A DNA stretch of 64,000 nucleotides, taken from NCBI GenBank assembly GCA_009761415.1, contig QUOL01000020.1:434001-498000 (forward strand), given 5' to 3'. Made by a program: the position numbers and the translations under genes. Positions 33,156-42,111 of the stretch are shown here, piece by piece. This stretch comes from Sarcomyxa edulis. Its lineage: Eukaryota; Basidiomycota; Agaricomycetes; Agaricales; Mycenaceae. Positions within the stretch are counted from its first letter, which is position 1, and each line of letters opens with the position of its first letter. Below the pieces are notes generated by a model. The model did not search any database, was not told the origin of the DNA, and saw only the letters and a program-made list of their open reading frames with translations.

Positions 33156-33176
33156 GTCCCCTCGCGGTGGGCTCCA
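33156..33176 (-). promoter_or_regulatory. primer-binding site of the 7.0-kb element
   Basis: TGGAGCCCACCGCGAGGGGAC on the minus strand, 3 nt inside the 5' LTR. The first 19 bases equal the primer site of the larger element, so both use the same tRNA. Confidence 0.75.
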
Positions 33177-33179
33177 ATA

Positions 33180-33456
33180 TGTAGGGTGATGCTGCTTGTT
33201 GAGTTCGGAAGGGGACACGAAAGCTAAGAATGGACAATAGGATGGATTTCGGAGGTAGACACGTAGATACAAGAATAGTAGATAGTGGGAAGAAGGAAGA
33301 ATCGAAAACGACTGTCCAAAAGACTATATGAGCCAGCCTCGTGTGGAATGCATGGAATACGTGAGGTGAAAGAACAATGGGAAAGACATATCTAATCGCA
33401 CAGCCGCCGGTGCTGCGATGGCGAGATCCGTGCTCAGCCATACCGGATACCCTACA
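33180..33456 (-). repeat. 5' LTR of the 7.0-kb element
   Basis: 277 bp, TGTAGGG ... CCCTACA; followed by duplication AAAG at 33457-33460. Confidence 0.93.
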
Positions 33457-34166
33457 AAAGTGCTCGATGAGCCTCAGCTGCTGGAAGCACGGTGATTCTG
33501 GGTACAGGGGAGCCTGTGATTTTTTTCGACCGACGGGTAGACCGCCTGGCCTGCTTCTTCCTTGGGGAGTCACTTTCGGGTTCGACATCACTAGTGGCTA
33601 AACCATTCGGGCGCGAGCAGTTTTTAATAATTAACCTACGAGCCCGGGAGGAGTACTTACAAGAATCGGCTGGTTCGTCGCTCGAAAGCTCAGGATCGCA
33701 GCTAGCAATAACCATGGTGCGCGGAAGATTATACGAAATAGCTTCAAGAATAAAGTCGGGAACGTAGGGGAAATTGTTGATGAACTTTATGACAGAAGAA
33801 TTCAGCTCCGGGAAATTGTGGAAGCAAGCTGGTGGCGTGCTGGGATAACCGATCGATAAAAGGTTAAACATCATGGATCTCAATTCCTTCGATGATTTCG
33901 TGATACGATCAGGCATTAGCTGCCTGTACACGCCAAAAAGTGACCCGGGAATTCGTCTAGTGGATACAAGGGCGCTCCGCTGACTAGCCGAAAGGTTTCG
34001 TAAATCGACATCACCAGAGAGGGCGGACAAGAGAGGTTGCGCAACGGTGCCATCCAGAATATCTGAACAAGATTCGTTAGCAAACCGACATAGACGATAA
34101 AGGAGTTCACAAACCATAAATTGACCGGTTGAACCTTCCAGTCGACGTACGGGTAGTGGACGACAT
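33457..34166 (-). pseudogene. antisense array gene F, interrupted by the 7.0-kb element
   Basis: Likely exons 34166-34115, 34062-33661 and 33597-33457, with good branch-point and acceptor signals (GCTAACG ... TTGTTCAG). The third exon is cut at the CTTT duplication and its frame continues on the other side of the insertion at 26473 for about 50 codons. RRIPGSLFGVYRQL and NFPELNSSVIKFI resemble the IPSE and FPEF regions of array genes B-D. After that come an acidic stretch (DVEPESDSP) and a basic one (KKQARRSTRRSKK) that could be a nuclear localisation signal. The 3' end is unresolved. No known family. Confidence 0.5.
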
Positions 34167-34839
34167 ATCTGATTCCTGACGAAGTGAAAAAGGATACTGT
34201 AACGAAAAGAGGTTTCGAGAACAAAAGAACTCTCCCAGATAAATCTCAGCCCGGATATCTCCAGCCACGTGGAAAGAAGCCGAATCGATTGCCGAAACGA
34301 TAAAGCCTTTGGTAAACAACCGCTCACAAGAAAGAAGAACGATGGTCTATAAGGTGGAAGAAAAAGGGGAGGGGGAATGAATTAAACCTGGAAGTCAAAA
34401 TACGAACGTCAAATTGGAAGAACACGAAAGGAAGAAATACGAAGAACCGAAATACGAGACAAGCAAGAAAGAATAGTATGGTTGGCGCATGGGGCTTATA
34501 ACCTCAAATACGGAACGGATAGAGAGCGACGGCTCTCCTGTACACAGTGACGAAATACTGCGAAAAGACACGGACGACAAACGATCGAAAGAAATTGGAA
34601 GAAAACGACTATGCGGGGTTCGGAGACGGTAGATCTGGCTGGCCAGCGGATCTACCGACGCAGACCGAACCCAATTATGCGCTGATATGATTAAAAGTAT
34701 GCAACTCACGACGTTTTACAGATTTACAAGGAGACCGAGACGCTATGCCTCACACTATGCAAAATTATGAACGAATTATGCGCCTGTTATCAGGCATTTA
34801 TTTTACAAGAGACAAGGAATCGGAAACTCATCGGACGGT
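34167..34839. other. spacer between array genes E and F
   Basis: About 670 bp. Contains TATAAG motifs on the minus strand near 34350 and 34497 that could serve gene F. Open frames here have no match to the array proteins. Confidence 0.4.
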
Positions 34840-35775
34840 CTACAGAATGGTAGTATCAGGCACCGCTCCAGCTCCTCGACGATTAACCCTTGCCCCTCCG
34901 CGACCTCTCCCACGCGTCGCAGCGTTCCGAGGATCTACCTGTCCGAAAGCTCCAGGGCCGAAATGAACTTGGTGGAGGCCTCCGAGACGAGGATCGGGAA
35001 CGTCTCCGTGAAGACGGACCTCTTCAAAGCCCTCTTTCACGGGAAACCTCGCAACGAAGGGGACAAGAGGATATTGAGGAGCGGGAAGAACAGGATTGGG
35101 AACGAAAGCCGCCCGCAATCTGAGCAGGTCGTTAACTTGCTGCTGCTTCATTTCGGGGAGCACGCCGTACACGTTGTACGCATCGGACGACTCAAATCCA
35201 TCGAAATCCAGGGCAGTTCCGACGTATCCGACCTAGAAAAAGACGAAAAGAAATAAATCAACGAAGAATGAGAACCAAGAAATATGTAAAACGTGCCTGG
35301 GCAACCATCTCGCTCTTCACCGACGACAAAAGATACCCAACGTTCCTAACGTTGACCGCAACGTAGTCCCCCTCGAAACCAAAGTTCTTCAGAAAGAACT
35401 CGAGCATGGCGACGGTAGTGGTGGCTTGAGCGGGAATTGGAATGGTATCCCAAGAGCCTGATTTAATGGCTTCGGAGGCTCGGAGTTTCATAGCTTGATG
35501 CTGGACGGACGATGTTGAAAGAGGAACGATGAAGGAAAAACAAGCGAGCCGCTTACTACGTAATTGACGATCCGGGTGAGGAGGGTCCTGACCCAGAGCC
35601 TTTCCTCGAGAGGAACGTCCGTCGGACACCTCCCATTTACGGAGAGATGAACGATGCCTAGGAGGCTACGAATTGACCGAGACCAGATGGTGGTCGGAGA
35701 CCTCTCATTTTCGAGGTCGGGATCCTGGGGATTTTCGGGAAAGCGATTTGCAGACAAACGGAGAATAAAGGACAT
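34840..35775 (-). CDS. antisense array gene E, unknown family
   Basis: Exons 35775-35557, 35500-35297, 35232-34840; 271 residues. The first intron is phase 0 at the position shared by array genes A-D; the second has a GC donor (CAG|GCACG). Exon 1 ends with RSIRSLLGIV and LLTRIVNYV, matching the LRPM region and the pre-intron helix of the relatives. Exon 2 has IPIPAQATTTVAMLEFFLKN then FGFEGDY, the counterpart of IPSEVSRMMEF then VGFHGDW in gene B. The C-terminal 100 residues are Pro/Gly/Arg-rich and end with RGRGRGG repeats, perhaps RNA-binding. A TATATAAA box lies 52 bp upstream. No signal peptide. No known homologue recognised. Confidence 0.7.
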
Positions 35776-35826
35776 CGTCGATGGAACTTTACTGACTTAA
35801 GGATCAGAGCAAACGATTCGGGGAGG

Positions 35827-35834
35827 TTTATATA
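35827..35834 (-). promoter_or_regulatory. TATA box of array gene E
   Basis: TATATAAA on the minus strand, 52 bp upstream of ATG 35775 and 43 bp from the stop codon of gene D. Confidence 0.55.
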
Positions 35835-35876
35835 TGCAGACTACAATAAGTGGCATATGATTCTGGGAGCGTTACT

Positions 35877-36595
35877 TTACTCCGTCGTTTCCTCCTCCGA
35901 CCCTGGCCAGTCCTCTGCGTCGCTATATCCTGCACCTTCGGACTCCCCCTCGACTACGACAACGCGCTTAGGTACGACCCTTTCGAGGAGATCGAGACGG
36001 ATCGATCTGGTCATCGCGCTTTCCAACGCGGCAACCCCGGGCTTCTCGTACTCCGGCCAATCGAAGGCATCTTCAGCCGACGCGTAAGCTGCCAGGGCGC
36101 GTATGCTAAGCTCGGTGAGAGCTCGGACGGCTTCGACCTCCCAATGAATGGGGCTTGCTGGCTGAATTCGGACAGCCCGACAAATCAAGCGCAAATGGCT
36201 GATCGTTCTATTCATCTCGGACGGAATCGTGTATAATCGTCTGTCCTGCTTGTTCAGGTCCTGCCACTGGCTGTGGAAGTGGACCTGTTACCGATCAAGT
36301 GAAAACCCGTTAAACGATAAGATCGATAAGGGTCGAGTTTAGACCAACGTACCGCGAGGAGCAACACGATTTGCGCATTGCAGTAGTAGGGAACCCTCTC
36401 GCGACCAGTTAAAGCTACGAAGTAGCCATCGGGCCCGAGTTCACGGAATATAAAATCGGCAACGAGGCCGACAGCGGGGCGCAGGAGGCACCTGAGATAG
36501 TGAATCATTCCGTCACGATCAAGGATATCGAACGTTGCTGCCTCTTGGGCAAGAGTGTTCAAAAGGACTTGGTGTAGGGGTTCCATAATTTTCAT
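35877..36595 (-). CDS. antisense array gene D, unknown family
   Basis: Exons 36595-36353 and 36284-35877; 216 residues, intron phase 0 (GTACGT ... AACAG). Exon 1: MIHYLRCLLRPAVGLVADFI corresponds to the LRxxLRPM motif of genes A and C. Exon 2: TIPSEMNRTISHLRLICRAV, then FDWPEYEKPGVAALESAM, matching the IPSE and FPEF regions of B and C. The C-terminus is acidic (YSDAEDWPGSEEETTE). TATAAA 42 bp upstream of the ATG. The intergenic gaps to the neighbours are 85 and 101 bp. Mostly helical, no transmembrane segment, no catalytic signature seen. Confidence 0.72.
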
Positions 36596-36636
36596 GGGCT
36601 CTGCGGTGACCTGTACGGAGGAATTGATTCACCCTC

Positions 36637-36642
36637 TTTATA
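36637..36642 (-). promoter_or_regulatory. TATA box of array gene D
   Basis: TATAAA on the minus strand, 42 bp upstream of ATG 36595. Confidence 0.5.
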
Positions 36643-36680
36643 CTAAAAATATCGCGCTATTCAGCTATCGGACACCCCTT

Positions 36681-37276
36681 CTACTTGCCCGTACCCTCCC
36701 CTGCCAACCGTATCACGAACTCCGGAAATTCCACGGCAACTGCCTCTCGGTGCATTACAGGGACGATAGACCAAAGGAACTCCTTCGTTAAATCCTTCCT
36801 CTTCACAAGTACATCCTCATCGTACCCGAGCTCAACTCCGTGATGGATAAGGAATAGCTGCACCATGCTTGCGAGGCGCAACGCTTCTGACGGAACCACG
36901 GCCTCGTCTCCTCGGCCAATTGCCGTCACCCTATCCCTAAACCGTAGAATGGCATCCTAGAAGACGTAAGGTTAACACTCCGAAGCTCACCGAGTGAACC
37001 ACGGACGCCTACCAAATGATCCAACACGATGCGGAACCAGCCTTTCGTCTCGCTCCATATGATTGGTTCAACGGTGTCTCTCGGGGAACTCGTTATAAGA
37101 TAAGCCGCGTACCCCCGCTCGACGATCTCCATCATAGGGCGGAGGCGGAACCGAAGGAAATTTGTAAAGCCCTCGGTAGGAGCGAAATCCCCGGCAAGAA
37201 CTTCAGGAGGATGAGCGTACGACAAAAACTCGTCTCGGAGAGCTTGAGTAAACGATGAACTAACGACATGCGACAT
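36681..37276 (-). CDS. antisense array gene C, unknown family
   Basis: Exons 37276-37013 and 36956-36681; 179 residues, intron phase 0. Exon 1 is 264 nt, the same length as in gene B. Motifs: GFTNFLRFRLRPMMEIVERG, GWFRIVLDHL before the intron, then DAILRFRDRV, VVPSEALRLASMVQLFLI, and near the end AVEFPEFVIRL. Gene B has the same order: GFFRKRLRMMFGVI, RFFVENV, ELIVAYRQRA, KIPSEVSRMMEFSLIV, KEYPEFEDLV. The TATA box is 44 bp upstream. Small helical protein of unknown role. Confidence 0.75.
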
Positions 37277-38339
37277 TTTGGCCGGAATAACGATGGCTAT
37301 CCTGCGCCAGCTGGCGTTCTTTATACCTCATCGGACTTAGGACTGACGTCTCGGACCGATAAGAGGTGTCCGAACGGACTCCGTGCAGCCACTGTTAACC
37401 GTTGGATTTTCCGGACCGTGCCTTATCAGAAGCAGTAAAGACGCATGTTCTTCGGTATAGATGCTCACGGAACGATTGCGAATGCCACATGCAAAAGAAC
37501 ACGAGCTGGCCGCCACGTCGCGCCGCTACCCTGGGACCATCTTTTCGACTATTGTCGCAGGTCCTTGCCTCACCTGATACACTTCGCCGTGTCTCGTTCC
37601 TTCGCAAAGATTTCGCAAGATCGCGGTCACATCACCCGCACACGTATTAACCCGCACAGTCTCAACTGCGCCGTAAGAACAACGACGATCCGGACGCAAG
37701 CCACCTCGATCTAAACGGCCATGACTTCATGAAGCCACTGGCGCTTGACGGCTGTCGGCTTTGAGCGCTGTAGAAATGCAACTGCATCATCTTGAAGAAG
37801 AGAACAGCATCTTGCGCCGGCCGAGTTATTGAACGGGACGAGAAGATCATCCTGACATCGCATATCGGCGAGGCTACGGAAGAACGAAATGATGACCAGG
37901 CCACTGAGCGATATAGCGAAACTGTAAAGGAGAAAAGCTCTGAAAGCATTAATAACCTCTCTCCGTTCTCATCTCACTCGCCTTCCCTCTGAACTTTCCT
38001 CTCATCAAGAGCCGCTGACTGAGTTACGAACTGTCCGCGATTCAAAATGTCTGCGCACAGCGGGTGGAATCATCGGACATCGGTACCCTTTATAAAGGAG
38101 GTTGGGAGGCTGCCCGAGACCGTCGTTGCCCTCCGAACCGACAGTGCATTCCATAAACTACAAGATATTCAAACGCGGCACGCGAAAGGAGTGTTTATCC
38201 GTTAAAGTACCAACGACGACAAAAACCCCCTCGGTCACATCCAGGAAAGCTTCCCCGCTACGCGTGCGTTCTGAAATGCGAATTTCCGACTATTAGTATC
38301 CCTCTGAGGGGCCCAAAGAACGAGACCGACGGCGCCTGC
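37277..38339. other. gap in the array, possible decayed member
   Basis: 1.06 kb between genes B and C, where other neighbours are 85-101 bp apart. A TATAAA on the minus strand at 38089-38094 is placed like the promoters of the other members, but the sequence behind it has stop codons in all frames and no clear IPSE or LRPM motif. Confidence 0.35.
37320..37325 (-). promoter_or_regulatory. TATA box of array gene C
   Basis: TATAAA on the minus strand, 44 bp upstream of ATG 37276. Confidence 0.5.
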
Positions 38340-38929
38340 TTACCAGAACACCAGGTCCTCAAATTCGGGATACTCCTTTGCCCCGCCAGTCAATGAAGCG
38401 TTAACGTCGGCCTCATCTTTTAGTGACTGAAGCATTTCCCTCCTCTGACCGACGCTGCTGAGGGCCCAGTCCCCATGAAATCCGACCTTGTCATAAACGA
38501 TAAGACTGAACTCCATCATACGGGATACCTCTGAAGGAATTTTAAATTCGGCGGCGTTGGCATCGGTCCTGGCCCGCTGACGGTATGCAACGATGAGTTC
38601 CTGCGCAGAAGGATTTTTTTTAGTATCTCTGCGTTGCCCCGCTGAAAAACGGTGGAAGCCCGTACAACGTTCTCGACGAAAAACCGCATAAGCCGCCTCG
38701 ACAGCGTATACTGCCCGATAACGCTATCGGTGTCATCGGGAAATGCTGTCACCCTATGGGGAAGCGTCGCCTGGATGACACCGAACATCATACGAAGGCG
38801 TTTGCGGAAGAATCCATCGAAGCCCTCGTGCGGATAGAAGACGGGTCGAATAAAGGACGGGACGTTCAGCGTCATGAAGTAGTCGCAGAGTCTCTCGCGA
38901 GCCATTTGCATACTGCGGGCAGGCATTTC
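38340..38929 (-). CDS. antisense array gene B, unknown family
   Basis: Exons 38929-38666 and 38600-38340; 174 residues. The 65-bp intron is phase 0 and has a clear branch site (ATACTAAA) and CGCAG acceptor. Exon 1: GFDGFFRKRLRMMFGVIQAT and SRRLMRFFVENV. Exon 2: ELIVAYRQRA, KIPSEVSRMMEFSLIVYDKV, GFHGDWALSSV, RREMLQSL, GAKEYPEFEDLVFW at the end. TATAAAC lies 26 bp upstream of the ATG. Closest in layout to gene C. No known domain recognised. Confidence 0.75.
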
Positions 38930-38954
38930 GATTTTCAACACGAAAGGACTCGTC

Positions 38955-38961
38955 GTTTATA
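38955..38961 (-). promoter_or_regulatory. TATA box of array gene B
   Basis: TATAAAC on the minus strand, 26 bp upstream of ATG 38929 and just beyond the stop codon of gene A. Confidence 0.45.
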
Positions 38962-39021
38962 TGTACATGAAGACTGCATGCCCTCGATCACCTCTCCGAA
39001 CCCTTCCCTCTTCTCGCCGCC

Positions 39022-39960
39022 TCATGCCCCCGACAAGCCGTTTAGTCCCTGTTCAATAATCGCTGCCCCGCCAATCAAACCGTTCCTCTCCTCTTCGGAT
39101 AACGTCTCCAAAAGCAGGCGAAATGCCCCGTGTGTTGCCAAGCTCGCGAGTGGCTGGACTGTGCCTCTCCGATCAGCTCGTTGCCGCACCGCTAAAGTGT
39201 CAGAATTCTTACCGGACAAGGCCCTTTCTACCTCGGCCACCTCCATTTCTTCGTCCTCGTCGTCCGTTGCAATACTTATGACGGATATGCCTTCGTCTTC
39301 GTTGTTAGCCGGATTCTCTTCCCCTTCGAGGCTGTTGCCCCTTTCCGTACTAATCGTACCATCTCGATGTACCCTGGGACCGCTGTATGGATGCTTCTTC
39401 AACACGGCATGCGCATGGAACCGACCACGCGGGTCCGCCTCGATGTAATCGAAAGCGACGCCAAATGTCGATCGGCGGGCATATTCTTCTATGAAGTACA
39501 AGATAACGTCGACCTTATGTGCCTCGTCCTCGTCCTGATCCCCGGAAAACCCTACGACGTGGACACATCGCTGCACCTGGTAAACGGCGGTCACTGCTTC
39601 CTTGGGAAACGGCTCCGTGGTATCGTCCATGCACCTCCCCTTCAGTACCCATCTAAGTCTGAGCATGAATACCTTAACCTTCGCAATTAGCACGGACCCC
39701 CTGAAAGGCGCACACGCACTCACCATGTGCTGGCACAAGATTTTAACGTGCTTTCTCAACGTGTATACACCGTGACTCGAGAACTCCGGAAGGAGAACGT
39801 CCGCCACAGCATCTTGAAAAATGCAGCTGACGACTAGGTGAACCATGGGACGGATATTGTTACGCAGGTATCCGAGGAAAGTTGCCATTGTAATATCGCC
39901 ATCTATCCCGTCCAGATCGAGGCAGCGCGTAAAGAAGAGTTCTTTTGCTATGGGATCCAT
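39022..39960 (-). CDS. antisense array gene A, unknown family, longest member
   Basis: Exons 39960-39724 and 39678-39022; 297 residues if the 45-bp intron (GTGAGT ... GCGAAG) is removed. The intron is a multiple of three with no stop, so retention would give 312 residues. Exon 1: TFLGYLRNNIRPMVHLVVSC and KHVKILCQHM before the intron. Exon 2: EPFPKEAVTAVYQVQRCVHV aligns with the IPSE helix of the relatives. A C-terminal extension of about 150 residues has an acidic run (DDEDEEMEVAEVE) and no counterpart in B-D. First gene of the array on its strand, next to the 3' LTR. TATAAAT 46 bp upstream. Confidence 0.68.
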   Translation of the reverse strand: MDPIAKELFFTRCLDLDGIDGDITMATFLGYLRNNIRPMVHLVVSCIFQDAVADVLLPEFSSHGVYTLRKHVKILCQHMVSACAPFRGSVLIAKVKVFMLRLRWVLKGRCMDDTTEPFPKEAVTAVYQVQRCVHVVGFSGDQDEDEAHKVDVILYFIEEYARRSTFGVAFDYIEADPRGRFHAHAVLKKHPYSGPRVHRDGTISTERGNSLEGEENPANNEDEGISVISIATDDEDEEMEVAEVERALSGKNSDTLAVRQRADRRGTVQPLASLATHGAFRLLLETLSEEERNGLIGGAAIIEQGLNGLSGA

Positions 39961-40005
39961 TTGGCTTGTTGCTTTCAGGAAAGCCCTGGCTGTCTTGACC
40001 TTGGA

Positions 40006-40012
40006 ATTTATA
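40006..40012 (-). promoter_or_regulatory. TATA box of array gene A
   Basis: TATAAAT on the minus strand, 46 bp upstream of ATG 39960 and about 110 bp from the 3' LTR. Confidence 0.5.
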
Positions 40013-40110
40013 GGTCCTTGGCCGGTCGTCCTTGCCCTGTTTCGGTCACGGACACGCTGTTGTGTTTGCCCTCCGGATGATCGACCGGGGACGGTCGATA
40101 TTTAAAAGTT

Positions 40111-40119
40111 AGGAGGAAG
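40111..40119 (+). promoter_or_regulatory. polypurine tract of the 24.5-kb element
   Basis: AGGAGGAAG directly before the 3' LTR, on the gag-pol strand. It shows that this LTR is the true 3' LTR and that the antisense array is internal to the element. Confidence 0.75.
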
Positions 40120-41864
40120 TGTGAGGATACCAGCATCCCCAGCCAAGGAATCGACAACTATACAACAACCTACTCTTATGCGACTCCTCAGACATAGCTA
40201 ACTACAGAGATACTGGTGGCATCACCACAAACGACTTACTTTTCGAATGACCGGACACTGAAAGACACCAAGTACCCGCTACTTGACGGTTTCTCCCCGA
40301 AAGCGGCCTCTTCATCCACTCACCAAACGCTAACCCGCCTTCGGTCACGTCTCAGAACGTTTCGGAATACTTGAAATCACACACGAACAACTTCTCCGAA
40401 GGAAATCTACCGCCAGAACCCAATTCCCTATCGTTGTTTCACCTGACCGAAGGCCCAATGTACTCGATCACCTCTCCGCAGCCCCCTAGATCCTTCGGAC
40501 AGATCCCAAATCGTTTCAGCAGGTTCCCTTTCACCTCTAGAAGACCTCATCGAGAGATACTTCACCGACAAAACATTGCCACCAGTCGACATACCGCCAA
40601 CGTGATGCTTGCTGCCCTGAGCTGTTCTTCCTATCAAATCGGACATATTCCCTTTACATTGTGATCTCAATTCACACCTTTCCATGCATCTGGACGCCTC
40701 GTTAAGACCTCCGTCCACCCTGACCAAGTGGTGCTACGGAATATTCTTCCCTCTGTGTTTATCACATGACACAGCACTTGTAAGCGAGGTATCGCCCGCT
40801 AACAAAGACACTACAGGTCTCCGCCTAGCAACCCACATCAAATTCACTCTTCTCGGACAACTTTGGCCGTCGCATCTTGGAAAAATCTATCGGAAGCTCC
40901 CCATCATCCTGCTCACTCGGACATGTTTCATCACTTCACAAATTCACCTTGCAACGCTTTCAGAAAACACCTCAGGCCCTAACCTTTCACACTGAGCGAG
41001 GTTCGGACACATCAAAACCAATACCGGATCTGTTTCATCATTGGAGATCTCGGGGACCTTGGGATGGCACTCGGGGTGAAGAATTAGGCAAGGACAGGGA
41101 AGGAATTCATATATAAAGTAGGATAGGACATGGAGAACGGTAGATAGAACCAGTGTGGACGAGAACCAGAGGAACATACCCGAATCGACCAACTACCCAG
41201 TCACTCTCTATAGGAATTCTATCTCTTTCTCATACTTCTGAAACCGAGACAAGGAACGATTACAGGAGTCGGTCAAAACAAGAGAAAAAGGACTTGATTC
41301 AGTCGGCAGTACCACTCCCGGAACAAAGGAAGCTCTTCGAAATCAGTCCAGAGCTGTCCGAAACCCTCGAAGCTCTCCGAAATCAGTTCAGAGCTGTCGG
41401 AAACCTTCGATAGCTCTCCGAAGACGTTTTATAACTATACAAAGCATCGGTCAGCTCACCAAAAGCCGTCCGAGGCCCTCGTAGGTTCTCCAAGATCGAA
41501 CTTATAGCTGTCCGAAGCCCCCGATAGCTCCCCGAAGACGTATTATAAGCCGTCCGAAGCATCGATCAGCTCTCCGAAAGCTGTCCGAGGCCTTCGTAGG
41601 TTTTCCAAGATCGAACCTATAGCTGCCCGAAGCCTCTAAACGGCCTACCGAGAACGATCCTACAAGTCCGAAGCTTACCTTACACCTCATCATCTCATAC
41701 CCACCTCACCACCATACGAACACATTATCCAAACACAAGTCACTGGGCATTAGGATTTCTCGCTACGTAAAATCCCCTCCGAGAAAACGTCACCTTACCC
41801 CCTAGAGGCGAACTATAGTTAGGAGTCTAGCCCATCTACTCCTAGCGCCGCAGTCCTCATCACA
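40120..41864 (+). repeat. 3' LTR of the 24.5-kb element
   Basis: 1745 bp, same sequence as 17405-19149 as read, including TATA box and 114-bp repeats. Followed by the duplication ACGC (41865-41868). Confidence 0.93.
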
Positions 41865-42111
41865 ACGCGACTGCCCACACCGCCGCATCGAAGGCATTGG
41901 TCAAGTCCAAACCCGCGCGCAATGTGTACATATGTTCGATAGTCACTGGAGGACGCTTCGCCCGTTTCGAAGAGATGGGTACTAGCTTCTTCACTCCCTT
42001 TCGCACTTGTTTCAGCATATCATCACCTTGCCACTCCGCCCCGTTGATAGTATGCCAAAAATGAATGCCAGCGAACCAATTGTCCACCGTAGTACTTGCC
42101 ACCCGTCCCGC
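41865..42111 (-). pseudogene. tyrosine recombinase, middle piece
   Basis: 247 bp of recombinase sequence caught between two LTR insertions. The minus strand reads VDNWFAGIHFWHTINGAEW, then a basic stretch (KRAKRPPVTIEHMYTL) typical of the linker before the catalytic domain. It is bounded by the 4-bp duplications GCGG (minus-strand reading, 42111-42108) and GCGT (41868-41865). Frame continues correctly into the neighbouring pieces. Confidence 0.82.

Larger units (their letters stand above)
26478..33456 (-). mobile_element. 7.0-kb Ty3-type LTR retrotransposon nested in the larger one
   Basis: LTRs of 277 bp at both ends (TGTAGGG ... CCCTACA) look identical. 4-bp target duplication AAAG at 26474-26477 and 33457-33460. 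Minus-strand order: 5' LTR, primer site, ATG-less leader, one gag-pol ORF of 1948 codons, polypurine tract, 3' LTR. Complete and probably recently active. It interrupts array gene F of the larger element. Confidence 0.95.
17405..41864 (+). mobile_element. 24.5-kb Ty3-type LTR retrotransposon carrying an antisense gene array
   Basis: 5' LTR 17405-19149, primer-binding site 19152-19170, gag-protease ORF, pol ORF, then a long tail with minus-strand genes, polypurine tract 40111-40119 and 3' LTR 40120-41864. The two LTRs are both 1745 bp and I saw no difference between them. Target duplication ACGC lies at 17401-17404 and 41865-41868; taking out the element with one copy restores the recombinase frame, so the whole block inserted as one unit. 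Subtracting the nested element (26478-33456 plus its duplication) leaves about 17.5 kb, far larger than the 5-8 kb common for Ty3 elements. Roughly 7.5 kb of that lies between pol and the 3' LTR. Confidence 0.9.
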
